DNA of 64,000 bases from Tenderia sp965602225 (lineage in GTDB: Bacteria; Pseudomonadota; Gammaproteobacteria; Tenderiales; Tenderiaceae): NCBI GenBank assembly GCA_965602225.1, contig CBFCYE010000005.1, forward strand, positions 1 to 64,000. Reading direction: 5' to 3'. Position 1 is the stretch's first letter, and each line of letters starts with the position of its first letter. A program made the position numbers and the translations under genes. Below are positions 15,490 through 23,723 of this stretch, one piece after another. The notes beneath the pieces are model-generated. The model saw only the letters and a program-made list of their open reading frames with translations. It was not told the origin of the DNA and ran no database searches.

Positions 15490-18141
15490 ATGACTGAAAC
15501 AACTAAGACCATTAAGACAACTTGTCCCTACTGCGGTGTTGGCTGTGGCGTGCTGGCCACCGTCAGCGACACTGGCGTTGAGATCGCTGGTGATACACAA
15601 CACCCTGCCAATTTCGGTCGGCTTTGTTCCAAGGGTTCTGCCCTGGGCCAGACGGTCGATCTGGATCAACGCCTGCTTTATCCCGAGGTGGATGGCCAAC
15701 GCAGTGACTGGGACAGTGCCTTAGCCAAGGTGGCTGATGGTTTTAGTCGCATCGTTAAAGAGCATGGCCCTGATTCAGTGGCCATGTATGTCTCAGGTCA
15801 GTTGTTGACCGAGGACTATTACGCCGCCAATAAGTTGATGAAGGGTTACATCGGCACGGCCAACATCGATACCAATTCGCGGCTGTGCATGTCGTCGTCG
15901 GTGGCAGGGCATAAGCGTGCCTTTGGTTCAGACACTGTGCCGTGTAGTTATGAAGATCTGGAGCGGGCCAAGCTGATTGTGTTGGTGGGTTCGAATGCGG
16001 CCTGGTGTCATCCTGTTTTGTATCAACGCATTGTTCAGGCCAAGAAAGAGAATTCTGATTTGCAGGTCATCGTGATTGATCCGCGTAAGACGGCGACCTG
16101 TGATATTGCGGATATGCACCTGCCTTTACAGCCGGGAACAGATGCAATCCTATTTAATGGTTTGTTAGCTCACCTGGATGGTGTCGGCGAAACCAATGAA
16201 CTATTTGTTACGAATTACACCGAGGGTCATGTTGAGGCACTAGCGCAGGCAAAGGCCAGCGCGGCGACTGTGGAAAGTGTGGCAGAGCAATGTGGCCTGC
16301 CACTGGCTGACGTGGCTGAATTTTATCGCCTGTTTGCCCGCACCGAGCGTGTGATTACAGTTTATTCGCAAGGGGTTAACCAGTCTTCCAGTGGTACGGA
16401 CAAGGTTAATTCAATCACCAATTGTCATTTGCTCAGTGGTCGTATCGGCCGTACTGGTATGGGGCCGTTTTCGTTTACCGGTCAGCCCAATGCCATGGGA
16501 GGGCGTGAAGTCGGTGGCCTGGCCAACATGTTGGCGGCACACATGGATATTGATAATCCTGAACATCGTGATCTGGTGCAGGGGTTTTGGCAGTCGCCTG
16601 TGATTGCCGATCATCAGGGTTTAAAGGCGGTTGATCTGTTTAATGCCATCGATGAGGGCAAGGTAAAGGCGGTCTGGATTATGGCCACCAATCCGGTGGT
16701 GAGTCTGCCGGATGCCGATCGAGTCAAGGCAGCGCTAGAGAAGTGTGAGCTGGTGGTGGTGTCTGATGTGATGGCTAAGACCGACACCACGGTGTTAGCC
16801 GATGTGTTGTTGCCAGCATTGGCCTGGGGTGAGAAAGATGGCACCGTGACCAACTCTGAGCGACGTGTTTCACGTCAACGAGCGTTTCTGCCAGTACCGG
16901 GTGAGGCCAAGGCCGATTGGTGGATTATTGCTGAAGTGGCCAAGCGGATGGGTTATTCCGATGGCTTTAGCTATGAATCATCTGCAGATGTGTTTCGTGA
17001 GCATGCAGCCTTGTCTGGGCATGAAAATAGTGGCAAGCGTGATTTTGATATTGCTGAGCTAAGCAGTGTGACCAATGCTGATTATGATGAGTTGAAACCA
17101 ATCCAGTGGCCGGTTTTAGATGGCAAGGGCACGAAACGGATGTTTAGCGATGGCCGTTATTTTACGGCTAGTGGCAAGGCACAGTTGCTGCCGATAGTGC
17201 CGCGGCCACCGCAGAATTCAACCAGCGAAGATTTTCCTTTTACCTTAAACACCGGTCGGGTGCGTGACCAGTGGCACACCATGACGCGCACTGGTAAGGC
17301 GTCTCGTTTGAGTGAACATTCGCCTGAGCCTTATGTCGAAATGCATCCTTATGATGCCCGGGATGCCGTGGTGAAGGAAGGTGCGCTAGCACGTGTCTTT
17401 AGCCAGTGGGGTGAGGTGATTGTGCGTGTTCGTGTCAGTGATGACCAACAGCGTGGCAGTGTATTTATCCCCATGCACTGGAATGATCAGTTTGCCAGTC
17501 AGGGCCGTGTCGATGCCTTGGTAAACCCGGTTGTCGATCCGATCTCGGGTCAGCCGGAACTGAAGCAGACGCCGGTGCGTGTTGCTGCTTATCAACCGGT
17601 CTGGCACGGCTTTTTGCTGAGCCGACGTCGACTTGATATGGAGGGTGTTAGTTATTGGTCATGCGCTACGGGTGAGGGTTTTTATCGTTATGAGATTGCC
17701 GGTGAACAGGCCGAGCTTGATTTGCCAGTCTGGGCCAGACAGATGTTGTGTGCCTCTGAAAGCGATGTGAATTGGGTTGAATACCTGGATTCCAAGAAGG
17801 GCCGTTATCGTGGTGTACGTATGGTGGCCAACCGGGTTGAGAGTTGTATCTTTATCGCCCCAAGTCATGAACTGCCATCGCGCAGCTGGTTGGCTGGCCT
17901 GTTTGTAAAAGAGTCGCTGATAGAGGGTGAACGTAAGGGTTTGTTGTTGGGTAAACCACCGGCAGGTCAGGAAGATGTTGGCCGGATTGTCTGTGCCTGT
18001 TTCTCGGTAGGCATCAACACTATTGCCGCGGCTATCAAAAACCAGAATCTGAAAACGGCTGAGGAGATTGGCCGGGCTTTAAAGGCAGGTACCAATTGCG
18101 GTTCCTGTGTGCCAGAGTTGAAGGCGCTATTGTCTGCCTAG
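15490..18141 (+). CDS. nasA: Assimilatory nitrate reductase, catalytic subunit
   Basis: 883 residues, a molybdenum bis-MGD oxidoreductase. The N-terminal [4Fe-4S] motif is CPYCGVGCGVL followed by LCSKGSAL. The likely Mo ligand is the Cys in RLCMSSSVAGHKRAFGSD, and the molydopterin-dinucleotide-binding domain covers about 560-690. The C-terminal 50 residues add a BFD-like [2Fe-2S] domain (CACFSVG and TNCGSC), seen in NasA proteins that take electrons directly from a flavoprotein or ferredoxin. It reduces nitrate to nitrite in the cytoplasm, feeding NirBD encoded upstream. No nitrate transporter or nasB-type reductase gene is in the window. Confidence 0.95.
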   Translation: MTETTKTIKTTCPYCGVGCGVLATVSDTGVEIAGDTQHPANFGRLCSKGSALGQTVDLDQRLLYPEVDGQRSDWDSALAKVADGFSRIVKEHGPDSVAMYVSGQLLTEDYYAANKLMKGYIGTANIDTNSRLCMSSSVAGHKRAFGSDTVPCSYEDLERAKLIVLVGSNAAWCHPVLYQRIVQAKKENSDLQVIVIDPRKTATCDIADMHLPLQPGTDAILFNGLLAHLDGVGETNELFVTNYTEGHVEALAQAKASAATVESVAEQCGLPLADVAEFYRLFARTERVITVYSQGVNQSSSGTDKVNSITNCHLLSGRIGRTGMGPFSFTGQPNAMGGREVGGLANMLAAHMDIDNPEHRDLVQGFWQSPVIADHQGLKAVDLFNAIDEGKVKAVWIMATNPVVSLPDADRVKAALEKCELVVVSDVMAKTDTTVLADVLLPALAWGEKDGTVTNSERRVSRQRAFLPVPGEAKADWWIIAEVAKRMGYSDGFSYESSADVFREHAALSGHENSGKRDFDIAELSSVTNADYDELKPIQWPVLDGKGTKRMFSDGRYFTASGKAQLLPIVPRPPQNSTSEDFPFTLNTGRVRDQWHTMTRTGKASRLSEHSPEPYVEMHPYDARDAVVKEGALARVFSQWGEVIVRVRVSDDQQRGSVFIPMHWNDQFASQGRVDALVNPVVDPISGQPELKQTPVRVAAYQPVWHGFLLSRRRLDMEGVSYWSCATGEGFYRYEIAGEQAELDLPVWARQMLCASESDVNWVEYLDSKKGRYRGVRMVANRVESCIFIAPSHELPSRSWLAGLFVKESLIEGERKGLLLGKPPAGQEDVGRIVCACFSVGINTIAAAIKNQNLKTAEEIGRALKAGTNCGSCVPELKALLSA

Positions 18142-19967
18142 TTTTTGGTTAAATCCAATATCTGTTCAAAATTGTATGCTTTCAGTAATTTGTTAAGGCC
18201 GGATTTGATATCGCTATGTTTATCATCGAGTTCTTGCAATAAAGTTTGCATTAGATTGATATCGCCAACCTGTGTAGCTGAGTGGAATCTTGTTAGCCAT
18301 TGTTGTGGAAGAGCGGCCATATTTTTTCGGCTTAGCCTGGCTTGTGTTGGTTGGTTTGGAGTAATAATTTCGTCTTTGAAGTGAACGCCTAAGTGTTGTT
18401 TCAGTAACTTGAATATATCCATAGCGTTGAAAGGTTTGTGAAGTACATCGTCAAAGCCAAGTTCAAGATATCCAGCGTCTGTTTTTCTAAGGTTGCTAGC
18501 GGTTACGGCAATTATTTTACATTCACTACTGCTGGCTTGATTTCGAATAAGTTTTGTGGCCTGATTGCCATCCATGACAGGCATGTGGATGTCCATCCAG
18601 ATCAAGTCGGGTTGCCATTCATGAAAGAGTTTTACCCCTTCACTACCATCGACAGCTTCTCTTATATCGAATCCTGAAGCCTTTAGTATTTGTTTGAGTA
18701 GGTTTCGGTTGGCGTAATTATCTTCGACAATAAGTAGGCGAGGGGATGGTTCTTCTGGAGGTATATTTAGTATTGGTATCGTCTCTCTGGGTATCGAAAT
18801 ATGTTCCTTAGCGGTGATTTCTATTGGGATCGTAAAGAAAAATACAGAGCCTTTGCCAAATTCACTGCGAACGCCTATTTCACCATTCATTAGGTCAATG
18901 AATTTTTTACAAATGGATAGCCCTAGTCCGGTACCTTCGCGCTTTGCATCACTATTTTGAAAAAAAGGTTCAAACAGATGTGGGATGTTTTCAATGCTAA
19001 TGCCTGTTCCATTATCTTCTATTTCAATGTGTAGCTGAGATTTGTCAGGATTGAAACTTGCGGTTAATGTGATTTTTCCATGATGGCTATGCTTCACTGC
19101 ATTATCCAGCAGGTTGATAATAACCTGGCGCAACTTGGTTTGATCAGCGGTGATGCTGTGCGGAAGATTGGGCGATTGATTGATAGAAAAGATGATGTCT
19201 GCTGCCACAGTGCGTAGTTGAATCATGGCAGCAATAGACTTAAACATGCTGTTCAGATCAAAGGCATCTGTTTCTAATTTTACCTGGCCAGCTTCAATTT
19301 TTGACATATCAAGAACATCATTAATCATACTTAATAGGTGTTGGCCACTGCGCTGTATGATCTCAAGCTTGTCTTTCTGTGCATCAGAAAAAGTTTTGTC
19401 TGCGTGTAGTAATTGGGAAAAACCGAGCACGGCGTTAAGTGGCGTGCGTAATTCGTGGCTCATGTTTGCCAGGAATATGCTCTTGGCATGGTTGGCTGCA
19501 TCAGAGGTTTCTTTTGCTTGTTTTAGTTGCGTGGCACTTAGGTGCAATAGTTTTTCTTTATTAACCATCTCGGTGACATCGCTGATTCGAACAAGGCAGT
19601 AAACCTGGTCTCCTGGTATATCGATCGGTTTTACATGAATGGATTGTTCAATTGTTTGGCCAAACTTAGTTAATGGTAAGGGAGTTTTGTTGAGTGTTGA
19701 TGATAAAAAAGAGGGGAGTTTATTATTAAGTGCCCAGTCTATAGCCTTCATGAGGCGGCTATAGCTTAATTGTGGGAATACCGTATCAAGTGTTTTTCCA
19801 ATGGCTGAGTCGAGAGGCTTTTCTGCAGCGTTAGTTAACCAGCTATTCCAATAGTGAATCTTTGCATTTGCATCAAGTATGATAATGCCATCTTGCAGGA
19901 TATCTAGTGCCGCTAGAGACAGGGTGCTGCTTAAGCTGTCACCGCTATTCGATGACGCTTGACTCAT
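18138..19967 (-). CDS. PAS hybrid histidine kinase (third gene of regulator/CheC/kinase unit 2)
   Basis: 609 residues, soluble. PAS is at about 18-130 (ILQDGIIILDANAKIHYWNSW). HisKA has His171 in NMSHELRTPLNAVLGF, then HATPase_c to about 385 (DNGTGISIE, FFQNSDAKREGTGLGLSI). A receiver lies at about 410-530 with Asp in LIWMDIHMPVMDG, and a helical tail follows. Unlike the kinase of unit 1 it has its own receiver. Its start overlaps the CheC-like stop by four bases (ATGA), and its stop overlaps the nasA 3' end by four bases in convergent orientation. Confidence 0.93.
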   Translation of the reverse strand: MSQASSNSGDSLSSTLSLAALDILQDGIIILDANAKIHYWNSWLTNAAEKPLDSAIGKTLDTVFPQLSYSRLMKAIDWALNNKLPSFLSSTLNKTPLPLTKFGQTIEQSIHVKPIDIPGDQVYCLVRISDVTEMVNKEKLLHLSATQLKQAKETSDAANHAKSIFLANMSHELRTPLNAVLGFSQLLHADKTFSDAQKDKLEIIQRSGQHLLSMINDVLDMSKIEAGQVKLETDAFDLNSMFKSIAAMIQLRTVAADIIFSINQSPNLPHSITADQTKLRQVIINLLDNAVKHSHHGKITLTASFNPDKSQLHIEIEDNGTGISIENIPHLFEPFFQNSDAKREGTGLGLSICKKFIDLMNGEIGVRSEFGKGSVFFFTIPIEITAKEHISIPRETIPILNIPPEEPSPRLLIVEDNYANRNLLKQILKASGFDIREAVDGSEGVKLFHEWQPDLIWMDIHMPVMDGNQATKLIRNQASSSECKIIAVTASNLRKTDAGYLELGFDDVLHKPFNAMDIFKLLKQHLGVHFKDEIITPNQPTQARLSRKNMAALPQQWLTRFHSATQVGDINLMQTLLQELDDKHSDIKSGLNKLLKAYNFEQILDLTKN

Positions 19968-20572
19968 TTAGCGAGGCCAAGGTATTTCATGATGGCGTGT
20001 TTGAATGTGTCTAATGAGTCCATCTTCATAAGAAACATCATGTGGCCATGAATCTGTTTGCTTTCGACCAGTAAGTCAATATTTAGGGTTAGTAGGCAAT
20101 CGTCATCTTTTAACTGATTTGGAAACAACTCATTCATATTGCCACATAGATAGCGAGGCATTGAACACTGAAATTGGCTGCCAATGGTGTTGGAGATTGT
20201 CGAGATGCAGGAATTAAGCAGGATGTTGCCTATTTCGGTTAGCGTCTCCTGTTCCATGGCATTCATTTCCTCTGCTAGTATTTCCTCGCCTACCATTAGC
20301 CTTACTAGTTCAATGCTTTTGTTTTCTGGAAACATAATAACGGCATCGGCATTGAGGTCGCCTGTGAATTGCTGAGTAACCATAGAATATTCGTTTGTAT
20401 TGGGTGATGCCCGATTGATAATGGCATCCTTGCCACAGGTTAGAGAAAGCTCAGGAATTGTAAGTATTACTGCCTCCTTGATCATGCGTGACAGACTATC
20501 AGCCGCATAACCTACGCCAATATTAAAGACCTCTTTGAAGGCATCCATCTCGATTTCATCGTATTCACTCAT
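19964..20572 (-). CDS. CheC-family phosphatase-like protein (unit 2)
   Basis: 202 residues. Both pseudo-symmetric phosphatase motifs look usable: D10-AFK-E14-VF-N17 in the first helix and E109-TLT-E113-IG-N116 in the second (Glu in place of Asp/Ser). The flanking text is typical CheC (FNIGVGYAADSLSRM, IGNILLNSC). Expected role: dephosphorylating CheY-like receivers, here the single-domain regulator encoded immediately upstream. Four-base ATGA overlaps join it to the genes on both sides, so all three proteins should be made together. Compared with the unit 1 homologue, the second active site is better preserved. Confidence 0.87.
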   Translation of the reverse strand: MSEYDEIEMDAFKEVFNIGVGYAADSLSRMIKEAVILTIPELSLTCGKDAIINRASPNTNEYSMVTQQFTGDLNADAVIMFPENKSIELVRLMVGEEILAEEMNAMEQETLTEIGNILLNSCISTISNTIGSQFQCSMPRYLCGNMNELFPNQLKDDDCLLTLNIDLLVESKQIHGHMMFLMKMDSLDTFKHAIMKYLGLAK

Positions 20573-20943
20573 TCAGCTGACTCAAAGAAATCGATTGCAT
20601 CGTGGATGCATTGCTCGGTAATTGGCTTTTTAACAAAGCCTGCCCCTAGCTCTTTAGCTCGTTGTTGTGATGCGGCTTGAATATTTGCTGAAAGCAGACA
20701 AACATGTAGTTGAGGATGTTTTTCACGGAAGTGTTGGGTCAGTTCAATGCCATCCATTCCGGGCATGTTTATGTCGACAGTTGAGTATCTGAAGTTGGTG
20801 TTGTCTGCAACCTGGAGTGCTTCTTCAGCATTGGCTGCTTCGCTGATATTCCAATCGGGACGCTGATCCTTGATGAAGTTGGAGATGAGCATGCGTGATA
20901 CTTTGCTGTCATCTACAACGAGTATGTTTGTTGGATCTGACAT
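20569..20943 (-). CDS. Single-domain CheY-like response regulator (unit 2)
   Basis: 124 residues, receiver only: ILVVDDSKVSRMLI, phospho-acceptor Asp57 in YSTVDINMPGMDG, and Lys in AGFVKKPITEQ. AAGGAGAC precedes the ATG. First gene of the second regulator/CheC/kinase operon. With no output domain it must act by protein contact or pass phosphate on; the adjacent kinase and CheC-like protein are the obvious partners. Confidence 0.93.
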   Translation of the reverse strand: MSDPTNILVVDDSKVSRMLISNFIKDQRPDWNISEAANAEEALQVADNTNFRYSTVDINMPGMDGIELTQHFREKHPQLHVCLLSANIQAASQQRAKELGAGFVKKPITEQCIHDAIDFFESAE

Positions 20944-21303
20944 CTTGACTATGTCTCCTTAGTTATAATTATTTTTGATGCGTTTAGATGTAACTATAGG
21001 CCAGTCTATTCGACATGTAATGTTGTATGGGAAATCTATCTTTGTAGCAATACGTCAGCGTTGATGTGTCCAATAATTGCGCCACTTTGTGTTGTACATA
21101 TTTGGTGCGTTTGTCCTGGCGATGGATGCATTAGCATGTTCTTTATAAATATGGACTATAGTGTTTTAATCATTAAGCTTAAAGTTTCTCATATTTATCT
21201 TATCTGCGGCATTAATAGGTTCTTAACGCTGATTAATGATGGGGTGTTGTTGTTTATGGGGGTATGTTAACTAGCACGACCTTTGCTGAAAGGTGTTAAC
21301 TGG
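20944..21303. other. Divergent promoter region
   Basis: About 360 AT-rich bases between divergent operons (regulator unit 2 leftward, hybrid kinase rightward). It must hold both promoters, but I see no box good enough to name. Confidence 0.4.
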
Positions 21304-23394
21304 ATGAGTGAATTGATTGATTCCAATGTGGCTGGAACCAGTATTCTGGTGGTGGATGATGAGCCAGCCAATCTTAGTTTGCTCACAGATATATTGGGCA
21401 ATGCTGGCTACAAGATCTATGTTGCCCCTAGCGGAAAACTGGCACTTTCCAGTGTTAGTCTGAATGCTCCTGATATTATCCTGTTGGATATTCTCATGCC
21501 CGAACTTGATGGCTATGAGGTTTGTCGTCAGCTTAAGGCTGATTATAAAAGCGCAAAAATTCCGGTGTTATTTATAAGTGCGCTGGACTCTCCTATTGAT
21601 AAAGTTAGGGCATTTGAGGTTGGTGCAGTTGATTATATTAGTAAACCCTTTCATGACAAGGAGGTTCTAGCCCGGGTAAAAGCCCATCTCAGCCAATATC
21701 GTGCCAATGAGAAACTGCAACAACAGGTTGAATTAAGAACCATTGAGCTTGAACAAGAGAGGCGAAGGGTTGCCAGGCTCAACCAGCTTCTACAGGACGA
21801 TATCATCGCCTTAAAATATGCCAATCAAGCTATTGAGGATAGCGAACGCCGCTATAGAAAGTTTCTTGAGGCTGCGCCTGAAGCGGTTATGGTTGTTGAT
21901 GAAAATGGAGAGATTGAACTGGTCAATAAAAAAATCAGTAATTTGTTTGGCTATTTAGATGAAGATTTGATTGGCCAATCAGCTGAAATGTTATTGCCAT
22001 CTCAGCTGTCCCCGCAGAATGTAGGTTTTTGCCATCTAATTGCAGATTTGAATGTGACTGATGATGTCGGAACCCAATCCTTTACAGGGCAAAAAATTAG
22101 TGGTGAGGCTTTTCCTGTTGATGTCAGTGTCAGTCCGGTGGAAACAGACTATGGAATACGTTTTATAGCTGATATTAGGGATCTTACGGAACGGCAGCAA
22201 CTTGAGGAGCAGTTACGTCAGTCGCAAAAGCTTGAAGTAATTGGTCATTTGACTGCGGGTGTGGCGCATGACTTTAATAATATTCTCGCATCTATTCTTG
22301 GTTATACCTCTCTGGCAATGATGCTTAAAGATAAGCTCAGCAATGAAAAACTGGATTACTATTTAGCCGAGATAAACCGTAGCGGTGAACGCGCACGTGA
22401 TCTTGTCGCACAGATGTTGACCTTTAGTCGTATAGAGAAACCCACCGGACAGAAAAATATTGATTTGGCTCCTGTCATCAAGGGTGTACTTGATATGTTG
22501 CGCCCAATATTGCCTAGCACTATTTCACTAGTAGACCACTCTGATTCTGATATTCAGGCTGTGGTTGCCGATTCAGGCCAAATTAGCCAGGTTGTTATGA
22601 ACCTGTGTGTTAATGCCAGTGATGCAATATTCGAACATGGAAAAATAGAAGTAACTGCACGGACAGTTAGAGGAGATCATGGCTGGTGTTCATCATGCCA
22701 TCAACTTGTCTCTGGTGATTTTGTTGAGCTAGTGGTGAGTGATAGTGGTGCCGGTATTACTGAAGATCAGTTGCAACGTATTTTTGATCCATTCTTTACC
22801 ACCAAGGAGGTTGGTAGGGGAACCGGGATGGGGCTTTCTATTGTGCATGGTATTTTGCATAGCCATCAGGGACACATCAAAGTTTCATCATCTCCTGGTA
22901 AGGGCAGTTCATTCCATCTTTTTTTACCCGTTGCTGAGGCTGAAACAGTGCTGGTCAATGATCATGAAACTAAGGCTGTCGATGTCCATGATGGCCATGG
23001 ACGACATATTCTGGTCGTGGATGATGAGGAAGTCATTGGTTTGTTTTTCAAGGAATACCTGGAGATGCAAGGCTATAAGGTTAGCTGTTATTCAGAAAGT
23101 AGGGCTGCATTTGAGGTGTTTAGTACTAACCCACATGATTATGATCTTGTTATTACTGATCAAACTATGCCTGAGATGACAGGTAGAGAGCTGGCTCGAC
23201 AGATACGGGAAATTCGCAGCGATCTGCCCATTATCCTATGTACTGGCTATGATGTAACGCATCAGGGCGAAGATGTCCGTACCGCAGGGATTTCGGCTGT
23301 GATAAAAAAACCAGTCTCTTGCAAAGAGTTATTATCGGAAGTCGAAAGTCTACTGTTCGAGAATGAAAAACCTAATGCGGCAATACAGGCATAA
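21304..23394 (+). CDS. Hybrid histidine kinase REC-PAS-HisKA-HATPase-REC with CxxCH in the ATPase domain
   Basis: About 696 residues, soluble. REC1 (Asp62 in IILLDILMPELDG) is followed by a coiled coil at about 130-185. PAS is at about 188-300. HisKA has His322 in GVAHDFNNILASILGY, then HATPase_c, then REC2 (Asp619 in DLVITDQTMPEMTG). Inside the ATPase domain, before the G1 box DSGAGI, lies C462-SS-C465-H466. This looks like a c-type haem motif but is cytoplasmic, so metal binding or a thiol switch is likelier. The ATG at 21304 is preferred over a TTG at 21283 because AAGGTG precedes it. It starts the rightward signalling run. Confidence 0.93.
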   Translation: MSELIDSNVAGTSILVVDDEPANLSLLTDILGNAGYKIYVAPSGKLALSSVSLNAPDIILLDILMPELDGYEVCRQLKADYKSAKIPVLFISALDSPIDKVRAFEVGAVDYISKPFHDKEVLARVKAHLSQYRANEKLQQQVELRTIELEQERRRVARLNQLLQDDIIALKYANQAIEDSERRYRKFLEAAPEAVMVVDENGEIELVNKKISNLFGYLDEDLIGQSAEMLLPSQLSPQNVGFCHLIADLNVTDDVGTQSFTGQKISGEAFPVDVSVSPVETDYGIRFIADIRDLTERQQLEEQLRQSQKLEVIGHLTAGVAHDFNNILASILGYTSLAMMLKDKLSNEKLDYYLAEINRSGERARDLVAQMLTFSRIEKPTGQKNIDLAPVIKGVLDMLRPILPSTISLVDHSDSDIQAVVADSGQISQVVMNLCVNASDAIFEHGKIEVTARTVRGDHGWCSSCHQLVSGDFVELVVSDSGAGITEDQLQRIFDPFFTTKEVGRGTGMGLSIVHGILHSHQGHIKVSSSPGKGSSFHLFLPVAEAETVLVNDHETKAVDVHDGHGRHILVVDDEEVIGLFFKEYLEMQGYKVSCYSESRAAFEVFSTNPHDYDLVITDQTMPEMTGRELARQIREIRSDLPIILCTGYDVTHQGEDVRTAGISAVIKKPVSCKELLSEVESLLFENEKPNAAIQA

Positions 23395-23723
23395 TTGATA
23401 TTTCAATCCCCTCGTATGACTACAAAACAGTCAGGTGATTTTTAATCGATTGATATCATACTTCGATATTGCATTGGTTTGACTTTGCCCGTCTGAAGGC
23501 TCTTCATATCACGCACTAAATTCATGTTTTTTCTAGTTTATCTGCTTAATGATGGGCGAGTGCTGCCGATATAAAAATGTCACTGATAGTTGTAATTCCC
23601 TTCGGTGAGTATGGTAAAGCTTTGGTAACTCACTGAATTTATGGTTATTCACATGCGTAAACATATAATGATTAGGAAATGTGATTAGGGGTATGGCGTA
23701 TATCATGACTGTTGGAGTGATGT
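23395..23723. other. Intergenic region between hybrid kinases
   Basis: About 330 AT-rich bases without a gene. It probably carries the promoter of the gene at 23724; no named motif was seen. Confidence 0.4.
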
